A stretch of 46,925 nt of DNA from an uncultured Bacteroidales bacterium (lineage in GTDB: Bacteria > Bacteroidota > Bacteroidia > Bacteroidales > UBA932): positions 1 to 46,925 of the forward strand of contig CALVDG010000017.1 of the NCBI GenBank assembly GCA_944326255.1. Direction: 5' to 3'. This document shows positions 40,746-46,925 of the stretch, piece after piece. Under the pieces are notes generated by a model. The model had not been told where the DNA came from. It was given only the letters and a program-made list of their open reading frames with translations, and ran no database searches. The translations under genes and the position numbers were made by a program. The stretch's first letter is position 1, and every line of letters begins with the position of its first letter.

Positions 40746-42045
40746 AGACATAGCCAGAAAGGCCCTTGAGACAGCCCTTGAGCTAGGAGCATCGGACTGC
40801 CGCATCAGTCTGGCGGAGAGCACACAGACTTCCATCTCCTATCTCAACGGAGAGATAGAGAAGCTCCAGCAGTCATCCTCATCGGCCATGGGCATCGCCA
40901 TTTTCACCGAAGGACGCTACGGCAGTTTTTCCACCAACCGGATGGACATGGACGAGCTGCGTCCGTTTCTGCGCAGATGCATAGAGTCGTGCCGTCTGCT
41001 CACCCCGGACAACTGCCGGACCATGCCGGACAGAGGCACTTATTATAAAGGAGACAGGCCGGACCTGCATCTGCTTGATGACAGATACCGGTCCATACCT
41101 TTCGCAGACAAGGCCGCATTTCTGAAAGCCACCGATGCCGAGGTGGACAAGAGCGATTCCCGCCTCATCTCCACGGCCTGCGACTGGGACGACTGCCTCA
41201 AGTCCGAATACATAATCGACTCCCAGGGCCTGGAGGTCGAGGACAGCCGCACGGCCTACTCCGTATCATGCGAGTGTACGGTACGCGGTCACGGCGAGGC
41301 ACGGCCCCAGAACAATTGGTTCGAGGGTTCTGTATTCTTCGACAGACTGCCTTCGGGCTGCGGAAGCAAGGCTTACGAGCGCACCGTACCGATGATTGAC
41401 TCACGCAAACTCCCCTCAGGCAAATACAGCATTGTCCTGGAGAATACCGTTTCGGCCAAAGCCGTATCAGCCGTCATCTCGGCACTTAACGGAGCTGCCC
41501 TGCAGCAGAAGAACTCCTTCCTGCTGGACTCCCTGGGCAAGCGGATGTTCCCCGAGTCGCTGCATATCGCAGACAACCCTCTGCTGCCGGGACGCACCGG
41601 ATCCACCTACTACGACAGCGAGGGTGTCGCCACCAGTGAGCGGGACATCATCCGGGACGGACAGGTATGCACCTATTTCCTCAATACCTATTTCGCCAAC
41701 AAGCTGGGAATGCCCCGCACGACGGAGGATGCCTTCGCGGTATATTTCCCGAAGAACTCAGGCATGGGCCAGGAGGATATCCTGCGGCAGACCGGCAAGG
41801 GAGTGCTGATTACAGGCTTCAACGGCGGCAACAGCAACCCGGTCACCGGCGACTTCTCCTACGGCATCGAAGGCTGGTACTTCGAGAACGGACAGAGGCT
41901 CTACCCTGTCAAGGAGATGAATCTCACCGGCAACTTCCTCTCTTTGTGGAAGAACAGCATATTCATCGGCAACGACCCGATAGGCTTCATGGAGTGGCAG
42001 ATACCCACCCTGGCCTTCGAAGGAGCCGACATAAGCGGATTATAA
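40738..42045 (+). CDS. tldE: TldE/PmbA family protein
   Basis: A 435-residue partner of TldD. It shares the fold (SQTSISYLNGEIEKLQQS style strand and ALELGASDCRISLAESTQT) but has no HExxxH zinc site, as expected for TldE. The C-terminus TGFNGGNSNPVTGDFSYGIE is the family hallmark. Together with TldD it forms the chamber that admits unfolded peptides. Start at ATG 40738 inside the end of tldD. Confidence 0.92.
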   Translation: MNKDIARKALETALELGASDCRISLAESTQTSISYLNGEIEKLQQSSSSAMGIAIFTEGRYGSFSTNRMDMDELRPFLRRCIESCRLLTPDNCRTMPDRGTYYKGDRPDLHLLDDRYRSIPFADKAAFLKATDAEVDKSDSRLISTACDWDDCLKSEYIIDSQGLEVEDSRTAYSVSCECTVRGHGEARPQNNWFEGSVFFDRLPSGCGSKAYERTVPMIDSRKLPSGKYSIVLENTVSAKAVSAVISALNGAALQQKNSFLLDSLGKRMFPESLHIADNPLLPGRTGSTYYDSEGVATSERDIIRDGQVCTYFLNTYFANKLGMPRTTEDAFAVYFPKNSGMGQEDILRQTGKGVLITGFNGGNSNPVTGDFSYGIEGWYFENGQRLYPVKEMNLTGNFLSLWKNSIFIGNDPIGFMEWQIPTLAFEGADISGL

Positions 42046-42069
42046 ACAATTATCAAATAAATCAGAACA

Positions 42070-42615
42070 ATGAAAATCAGTGAAAAGAAAGTAGTAGCAC
42101 TTACCTACACCCTCACAGTGGACGGCCAGGTAGCCGACCAGACCACGGAAGACAGACCCCTCGACTTCATCTTCGGCATGGGATATCTCCTGCCCAAGTT
42201 CGAGGAGAATATCGCCGGCAAGGAGCCCGGTGACAGCTTCGAGTTCACCCTCACTCCCGCCGAAGGCTACGGCGAGCACAATCCCGACATGATCGTCGAG
42301 CTGCCCAAGCATGTCTTCGAGGTGGACGGCAAGATTCAGGAAGGCCTCCTCACCGTGGGCAACATGATCCCCATGATGAACCAGCAGGGCGGCGTGCTCC
42401 ACGGCAAGGTGCACGAGGTCAAGGACGACAGCGTGATGATGAATTTCAATCACCCCATGGCCGGCAAGACCCTCAACTTCACCGGCAAGATCCTCACCGT
42501 CCGTGACGCCACCGAGCTGGAGCTTAAGGAAGGCCTGCACGGCGAATACAAGCAGAGCTCATGCGGAAGCGGCTGCTCTTCCTGCGGCGGAGACTGCTGC
42601 GGCGGCTGCAACTAA
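42070..42615 (+). CDS. slyD: FKBP-type peptidyl-prolyl isomerase, SlyD-like
   Basis: A 181-residue SlyD-like FKBP with the insert-in-flap (IF) chaperone domain. Features are VVALTYTLTVDGQVADQTTE, PLDFIFGMGYLLPKFEENIAG, GYGEHNPDMIVELPKHVF and FNHPMAGKTLNFTGKI. The C-terminal tail (CGSGCSSCGGDCCGGCN) is Cys/Gly-rich, probably a Ni2+/Zn2+-binding tail as in E. coli SlyD, where the tail is His-rich. Twenty-four bases after tldE; probably in the same transcript. Confidence 0.92.
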   Translation: MKISEKKVVALTYTLTVDGQVADQTTEDRPLDFIFGMGYLLPKFEENIAGKEPGDSFEFTLTPAEGYGEHNPDMIVELPKHVFEVDGKIQEGLLTVGNMIPMMNQQGGVLHGKVHEVKDDSVMMNFNHPMAGKTLNFTGKILTVRDATELELKEGLHGEYKQSSCGSGCSSCGGDCCGGCN

Positions 42616-42633
42616 CCGATACATTAAGCAATA

Positions 42634-42691
42634 TGCGAAAATTCTAACTCTAGAGGGCGGCTAGTCTTTCCGGAGTTAGAATTTTTGCATA
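42634..42691. terminator. bidirectional terminator hairpin
   Basis: ATGCGAAAATTCTAACTC (42634-42651) and GAGTTAGAATTTTTGCAT (42674-42691) pair with one mismatch over 18 bases, between the convergent slyD and AAA ATPase genes. Confidence 0.75.
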
Positions 42692-42703
42692 AAGAATCTA
42701 CAA

Positions 42704-43915
42704 TCAAAAGCCGTTTCTTAGAAATTCTCTCAGACCGAGATGGATTATGCCGTTGCTGTCACTTCTTCTGACGAGAGGAGTCATTGAAATTACATACTTC
42801 GGATAATTGTCATTGATATTTTCAAGAGTGCCGAACTCCCGCTGTCTCGTGCTGTCATCCGCAATGATGTATGCAACCTGAACATACCGTCTGTCCCCAG
42901 TCCTGGTGCAGACGAAATCCACTTCACCTGCTCTCAACTGCCCTACATACACTTTATATCCCAAATGTATCAAGTGCTGATACACTACATTCTCAATCAC
43001 TTTCTCCATATCGGATTCCCGCTCGCCTCCTGCGATTATGTTCCTTAAACCGACATCCCCGAAGTAGAGTTTGTCATTGGACTCCAGCAGCTTCTTCCCA
43101 TGGACATCGTATCTGCGCACAGATGCCAGAAGATAAGCCTCACAGAAATAATTTATATATGCCGACACCGTTTTGGCAGAGACATCCTGACCACGGCTTT
43201 TGAGATAATTGCTGATATTGTTGACAGAATTGAGTTTGCCGGTCGTATCTGCGAAAAAGCGGATCAGATTGTTGAGAAATGTGATATTTCTTATGCTGTG
43301 ACGCTCAATGATATCTTTGAGCATTATCGTATTGAACACACCGGAAAGATACTCCGTCACCAGATCCTCGTCGTCGAGTCCCGTCTGCCTAAGACCGGGG
43401 AGTCCTCCATAATAAAGGTACTTCCTTAAGGACTCTTCCGTATCCTCCAATTTATGGAACATAAGAAACTCGTTGTATGTCAGGGGCTGCACGAATATCT
43501 CCTGATAACGCCCTCCTATCAGCGTTCCGAGCTCCCCAGAAAGCATTGTGGAATTGCTTCCGGTAATGATTACGTCCGTGTTGTCCTCAAGACGGTAACT
43601 TCTGACCGTCTTCTCCCAGCTGTCGATTTCCTGTATCTCGTCAACCAGGATGTAATTGTGCCTGCCTGCAGAAAAACGGCTGCCGATATATTCATTGAGA
43701 TCCGAATACGTCCTTATACTATCAAACTCCTTTTTCTCCTTATTGACATAGATGATATTCGCATTGTCATCAGCGGCATATCTATTAATAAAATCCCTGA
43801 GAACAAAGCTTTTTCCAACCCGCCTCTGACCCGTCAGAACTATAATCTGATGCTTTCCGAACCATGCATCCAACTTCTTAGCATAATACTCCCGAGTAAC
43901 AACATCCTTTTCCAT
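42704..43915 (-). CDS. AAA ATPase with DUF4143 domain
   Basis: A 403-residue protein from ATG 43915 (an upstream in-frame ATG at 43942 falls beyond the predicted promoter). AAA_14 domain: Walker A LTGQRRVGKSFVLRDF (about 28-43), Walker B YILVDEIQEID and sensor VIITGSNSTML. The C-terminal DUF4143 half has YLYYGGLPGL and the modified nuclease-like core GEVDFVCTRTGDRRYVQVAY, in which the usual E-x-K position reads Q-V-A. Common accessory ATPases of unknown role, often multi-copy. Confidence 0.88.
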   Translation of the reverse strand: MEKDVVTREYYAKKLDAWFGKHQIIVLTGQRRVGKSFVLRDFINRYAADDNANIIYVNKEKKEFDSIRTYSDLNEYIGSRFSAGRHNYILVDEIQEIDSWEKTVRSYRLEDNTDVIITGSNSTMLSGELGTLIGGRYQEIFVQPLTYNEFLMFHKLEDTEESLRKYLYYGGLPGLRQTGLDDEDLVTEYLSGVFNTIMLKDIIERHSIRNITFLNNLIRFFADTTGKLNSVNNISNYLKSRGQDVSAKTVSAYINYFCEAYLLASVRRYDVHGKKLLESNDKLYFGDVGLRNIIAGGERESDMEKVIENVVYQHLIHLGYKVYVGQLRAGEVDFVCTRTGDRRYVQVAYIIADDSTRQREFGTLENINDNYPKYVISMTPLVRRSDSNGIIHLGLREFLRNGF

Positions 43916-43931
43916 AATTCTCAAATTTGCA

Positions 43932-43961
43932 CAAAAATACAAATTTATTTCCTATAGGAAA
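43932..43961 (-). promoter_or_regulatory. -7 element with perfect 14-bp palindrome upstream of AAA ATPase
   Basis: On minus, TATTTTTG (43932-43939) matches the -7 consensus 17 bases before ATG 43915. TTTCCTATAGGAAA (43948-43961) is a perfect palindrome between the -7 box and the expected -33 position. An operator role is inferred. Confidence 0.45.
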
Positions 43962-43991
43962 AGAAATTATCAGAAATTCACATTCTGAAAA

Positions 43992-44171
43992 CTACATGTC
44001 GTACCGCAGTATGCGCTCGACGGCGCGGATGCCGTCAATAAGGCTATAATCACAAATGACGGCATTGTTAAGATTATCATCCGTTCCCATCATCATACTT
44101 ATAGCTGTAAGTCTTGATTCCTTCTTCGTAGTCTTAATTTGAGGAACCTCAAAACAAACTGCTGAAAATCC
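43992..44171 (-). pseudogene. protein remnant in frame downstream of kptA stop
   Basis: After the TAG that ends kptA (44172-44174), the same minus-strand frame stays open for 59 codons to a TAG at 43992-43994, reading GFSAVCFEVPQIK ... LTAISMMMGTDDNLNNAVIC and ending RAVERILRYDM. It looks like the C-terminus of another protein; I cannot name it. It has no start of its own near the beginning (first ATG at the MMM run). Either a remnant or a former C-terminal extension of kptA. Confidence 0.45.
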
Positions 44172-44750
44172 CTATTTTATCAATTTACAATTAAGACTTT
44201 TTTCGCTCAATGAATCAGATGGATAGTAATATGAGTCGATAAACTTTCGGGGAACTTCCCTGACCAGCCAAATGCCTTTTTTCGGGTTATAAAACTTATA
44301 CCCCGCATTGAACATCTCAAGAGCCTTGACCCGTATTGTTACGGGAGCTCCATGACGGGCTCCTGTCTCCAATGCGGTATCATTGTCGTCTGTAAGATGT
44401 ACATAATTCCGCGAACGGGAGATAAGTCCATTATCCAATATGGACGCATAGGCATTCATCGATGTTCCATGATATAAGATTTCAGGCGGGGTACAGCTAG
44501 CATAGTCCATATCAACCTGCACAGAATGCCCATATAAGGCCCGAATCTTTGTCATGTCTTCATTGAATTCAAACCGGCCTTTGGAGTCGTTGGCCACCAA
44601 ATCGCAAAGTTGCTCAAAAGTGAATCCTTGCTCCCGCACAAGGTTTTCAACGGGACGCCATCCTCCTGTCTCAAATGTATATGTCCTGTCGTGCCGGAGC
44701 AAATACGACAGGTCGTGCGAAGCCTTTATTCTGCTATTTCTGTTTTTCAT
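44172..44750 (-). CDS. kptA: RNA 2'-phosphotransferase (Tpt1/KptA family)
   Basis: A 192-residue KptA homologue. The family motifs are LSYLLRHDRTY (15-25), GFTFEQL, GRFEFNEDMTKIRALYGHS (58-76, with the conserved Arg and His), PPEILYHGTSMNA (88-100), NYVHLTDD and ARHGAPVTIRVKA. In yeast the enzyme transfers a 2'-phosphate from spliced tRNA to NAD. Bacteria lack that splicing pathway, so its bacterial substrate is uncertain. Its ATG overlaps the stop of the upstream 7TM gene (ATGA), showing translational coupling. Confidence 0.88.
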   Translation of the reverse strand: MKNRNSRIKASHDLSYLLRHDRTYTFETGGWRPVENLVREQGFTFEQLCDLVANDSKGRFEFNEDMTKIRALYGHSVQVDMDYASCTPPEILYHGTSMNAYASILDNGLISRSRNYVHLTDDNDTALETGARHGAPVTIRVKALEMFNAGYKFYNPKKGIWLVREVPRKFIDSYYYPSDSLSEKSLNCKLIK

Positions 44751-45556
44751 TGTTGTATTCCTCCTTCCTTATTTCCCCGTTTATTAGCATTGACTTCATC
44801 TATCTCATCTTTAACCATAGGCACATACAATTGGGGCTCATATTTTTTGTAAAACGGTATAACAATCTTGACCAAAGGCAATGACATGAATATGACACTC
44901 AAAAGGCTCGCCGCATAAGAGGCCGGATAGATATCCATTGCCGCAGAAAGTATATAACCGCTTGTCAAATAATATACTATAAATCCAAGTCCAAGTAACA
45001 TTATGGATACTGCAGATACCCACAACATCAATTTTACTGTAATTATTTTCTTGTACTTGCATGCGCTGTCCAACATGACGACACAGACACACAGGATTGC
45101 AAAAACGGCAGGAATCGATGCCCAGACCGGGCCTCCCGAGACGAGCAATATATATCCTCCCAACAGCAAAGCCAAAGGAATCTGCAATAGTATGTTTTTC
45201 AATTCTTCTTTCATTGCAGCCAATGACTTGGGGCTGGTTATTATATTCAGTAAGGCTGATGGTATCCCGGCTGCTATCCATATAGAGAGGATTATCAGTA
45301 TGAAAATGAATTCTGACATAAAATGAAGGCGTTGACCATAATATAAAAACTCATATATGTCAACAAAATACTTGGCAGCATATAATGTAATAAAGGTTCC
45401 ATATACACATATATCCTTTACCAATCCGCTCCATAATCTATTGGACATTTCAGCACAGGTGCTATTTCTGATCAAGATAAAATCCTCGACTATGGAATAT
45501 ATGGCAGAGACTGCCAGACATCCCAATACAATCCAGTATACTATAATTTCATTCAT
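44747..45556 (-). CDS. multi-pass membrane protein, unknown
   Basis: A 269-residue protein with about seven predicted TM segments (roughly 3-27, 49-72, 79-103, 122-141, 144-165, 172-199 and 210-235), then a charged C-terminal tail of about 35 residues (VKDEIDEVNANKRGNKEGG) presumably in the cytosol. I do not recognise the family. It starts 15 bases after the PP2C gene and is coupled to kptA by overlapping stop and start codons. Confidence 0.7.
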   Translation of the reverse strand: MNEIIVYWIVLGCLAVSAIYSIVEDFILIRNSTCAEMSNRLWSGLVKDICVYGTFITLYAAKYFVDIYEFLYYGQRLHFMSEFIFILIILSIWIAAGIPSALLNIITSPKSLAAMKEELKNILLQIPLALLLGGYILLVSGGPVWASIPAVFAILCVCVVMLDSACKYKKIITVKLMLWVSAVSIMLLGLGFIVYYLTSGYILSAAMDIYPASYAASLLSVIFMSLPLVKIVIPFYKKYEPQLYVPMVKDEIDEVNANKRGNKEGGIQQ

Positions 45557-45571
45557 GGCTCAATTGTATAT

Positions 45572-45958
45572 TTACTTGTTTTCCAATATAAATTGCGGTA
45601 ATATTATCTTTTCCTCTTCCTGAAATCCGACCAACGAATGATTTTTCGAAAGTTTTTCAAGCATCCCATCCTTGTACTTGTATAAGCGTGTAGCACCGAC
45701 ATGGCACATACATGCAAGATGCTGTTCCGCCTGTTTCAAAACATCCGACCCGAAATCCTTTTCCGGAGTATTCCACAGATAATCAGATATACACTTGCAG
45801 GCAAGATACGAGGCTATTTCACCGCCGTCATATCCGCCGATTCCATCTGCAACAACCGCAATGACATACCGTCCTTTCTGTTCAAGGTGATACGCATCTT
45901 CGTTGTTTTCCCTGCAACATCCAGAGTCGGTCTTTCCATAATAAGACAATTGATTCAT
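45572..45958 (-). pseudogene. PP2C-family phosphatase, internally deleted and C-terminally short
   Basis: A 128-residue frame. The N-terminal PP2C motifs are intact: GKTDSGCCRENNEDAY (8-23) and VVADGIGGYDGGE (35-47), which supply metal-binding Asp residues. At about residue 78 it jumps to the late motif CMCHVGATRLYKYKDG (normally HVGDTR/HVGDSR), with Ala in place of the Asp, then LSKNHSLVGF. Normal PP2C proteins have 70-90 residues between these points and about 60-80 more afterwards. The product is unlikely to be an active phosphatase. The Shine-Dalgarno AAGGAGG lies upstream of ATG 45958. First gene of the operon. Confidence 0.7.
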
Positions 45959-46032
45959 AGCAGATTATTCCCTCCTTTGTTTGATTGTCCAATCTGTTTT
46001 CAATTCACAAATGACTAAAACATATAAAATTA

Positions 46033-46078
46033 CATATAATTTTTGAGAGCAGGTCAATTTCTTGGAAAAAATTATATG
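46033..46078. repeat. 12-bp inverted repeat upstream of the PP2C operon
   Basis: CATATAATTTTT (46033-46044) and AAAAATTATATG (46067-46078) are perfect inverted copies with a 22-base gap, about 75 bases upstream of the PP2C start. It could be an operator or a terminator for transcription reading in from the right. Confidence 0.55.
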
Positions 46079-46727
46079 ATTATCCGCAAAGACACCCCTC
46101 TGTCACCTACCAGGCTTAAGGCTCTGCGACACCAAAATCCCAAGAACCAACCCGGTCATGCTGCAGCTATCGCGCAATTTCAGCAGTGACAGGCTTGTGG
46201 AGTTCTTCCAGGCCATCAGCCAGACTACGGCCATTACTTTACGCGGCTCAAGGCAGGAGAAGAGACGCCGGGCAAGTACTCCCGACTTTTCCCACGACTT
46301 TCATCCAAGCCCATTGCCATGTCCACGACACCTATCCTGTGCCACATAATGGCAACTTGTTCGCATTCAGATGCATACACAAATAGGGCCGAGGACAGGG
46401 GTGGCGGATTCCGGGCATTTTGACGGTTTTCGGGTACCCCTATCCTCAGCACCATTTTGCATTTGCTTAGTTATCAGACACTTCTCAAAAGCGACAGAGG
46501 ACAGGTCTCCGGCAGGCACTGCCATCTCCACCCCCATGCGGATATCCTCCCTGGCCCCACCGGGAAAGTGAACCGCTTTCCCACGAATTCCGGGCACTTT
46601 TCCCAGGCGAATCCGCATACCCCGCTCATTCCTCCGACAGTGTTGTAGGCACCCCGTCACCTACGCCACTTTCATCGGTGCATTCCGCTCTTCCAGTCCA
46701 ATCCTCCCGGCATCCTCACGTTGCTTT
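46079..46727. other. gene-free stretch
   Basis: About 650 bases. Short open frames on both strands (for example 46158-46349 on plus) have no recognisable motif. The sequence repeats CCACGA and TTCCGGGCA words (near 46290, 46410 and 46585), but no clean repeat structure was found. Probably decayed DNA. Confidence 0.4.
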
Positions 46728-46788
46728 TTAGTTGTATTGCAACCACCTGATTGGCTGGATTCTGTGTTTTTCGCAAAAGGTTAAATGA
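46728..46788 (+). repeat. diverged copy of the 17604-17736 element core
   Basis: TTTTAGTTGTATTGCAACCA at 46730, through GGTTAAATGACGG, follows the same order of words as the minus strand of 17674-17731 (TTTTAGTATGTTGCAACC...GTTAAATGACG), with scattered differences. A clear inverted terminus is not seen here. Confidence 0.45.
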
Positions 46789-46925
46789 CGGCAAAAAGGC
46801 TCATTCTGAGCGTAATTCGCCCCACTTAAAATATTGTTAGATAGATAAAGTCATTAGTGTCCACTAAAAAATCATAGAAGTTCTTTGAAATTATTGAAAT
46901 TCAATTTGTTATAGGTAATTATAGA
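46789..46925. other. AT-rich right end, possible insertion-sequence end
   Basis: The last 70 bases (AGTGTCCACTAAAAAATCAT, then AT-rich DNA) resemble, from memory, the termini of IS4-type elements in Bacteroidales. The window ends before any transposase could appear, so this is only a suspicion. Confidence 0.25.

Noticed and set aside
42604..42700. Inverted repeat after slyD considered as a mobile-element end
   Set aside because: Position between convergent genes and A/T flanks fit a bidirectional terminator.
46158..46349. 63-codon plus frame (MLQLSRNFSSDRLVEFFQAI)
   Set aside because: Looks protein-like for 20 residues, then degenerates to P/S/R-rich sequence; no motif or good context.

Overview
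The window looks like a chromosomal segment of a Bacteroidales bacterium (phylum Bacteroidota). This rests on the promoter language, since TAnnTTTG -7 boxes precede many genes and some have a TTTG box 20 bases upstream. It also rests on gene content: a six-domain S1 without S1-typical proteobacterial neighbours, a NigD-like lipoprotein, a 6-bladed propeller lipoprotein, a TIGR02757 protein, an FtsX-type permease, and TPR-regulator-like HTH proteins. Weak or absent Shine-Dalgarno sequences fit too. Core genes are GC-rich and accessory stretches AT-rich. No tRNA, rRNA or CRISPR array was seen. Genus is not assigned.

Layout. 1-5070 is an AT-rich, decaying accessory island: five unknown genes (one PD-(D/E)XK-like, one membrane protein with a SHOCT domain), a truncated HipB-like HTH gene whose operator palindromes remain, a DUF1016/YhcG nuclease gene with its catalytic core deleted, and an Rpn-type nuclease with a tandem-repeat tail. 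5161-9976 is housekeeping: rnhA and pdxA on the minus strand, and recG-mgsA-NUDIX on the plus strand from a tight divergent promoter. 10174-14739 carries a short UvrA, a long hairpin repeat, a LOG-family protein and mnmA, followed by the SRP RNA gene (14811-14908). 14934-17336 has two lipoproteins, one with a T10 tract in its promoter spacer, and cdd.

17337-19900 is poor in genes. It holds a MITE-like inverted-repeat element, two tandem promoter modules, a small membrane-anchored HTH regulator, direct repeats and about 270 bases of C/A-rich low-complexity DNA. 19901-28700 holds an ABC permease, a glucosaminidase/LysM protein and mltG on plus, converging on rpsA-rnz-S41 protease on minus. 28858-31158 has a NigD-like lipoprotein and an AAA-ATPase/nuclease fusion. 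31262-34945 is a minus-strand operon corA-ahcY-(tryptophanase-like lyase). 34946-35567 holds a second pair of promoter modules and a 59-residue gene. 35660-37685 is GlcNAc-type kinase-recR-mntP. 37742-42615 has TIGR02757, a zeta-toxin-like kinase with a small overlapping partner, tldD-tldE and a SlyD-like isomerase. 42704-45958 is accessory again: an AAA/DUF4143 ATPase and a PP2C-7TM-KptA operon. 45959-46925 has no convincing gene but carries a diverged copy of the 17604-17736 repeat.

The most unusual items are: (1) the repeated promoter module whose -33 region overlaps a dyad that is kept while its sequence changes; (2) the PP2C-7TM-KptA operon, in which the phosphatase is internally deleted and the kptA frame continues past its stop; (3) corA followed by a Thermotoga/archaeal-type short SAH hydrolase and a TPL/TnaA paralogue lacking a PLP-contacting arginine; (4) the T10 promoter spacer; (5) the decaying nuclease/HTH island. 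Family assignments come from motif recognition, without database search.
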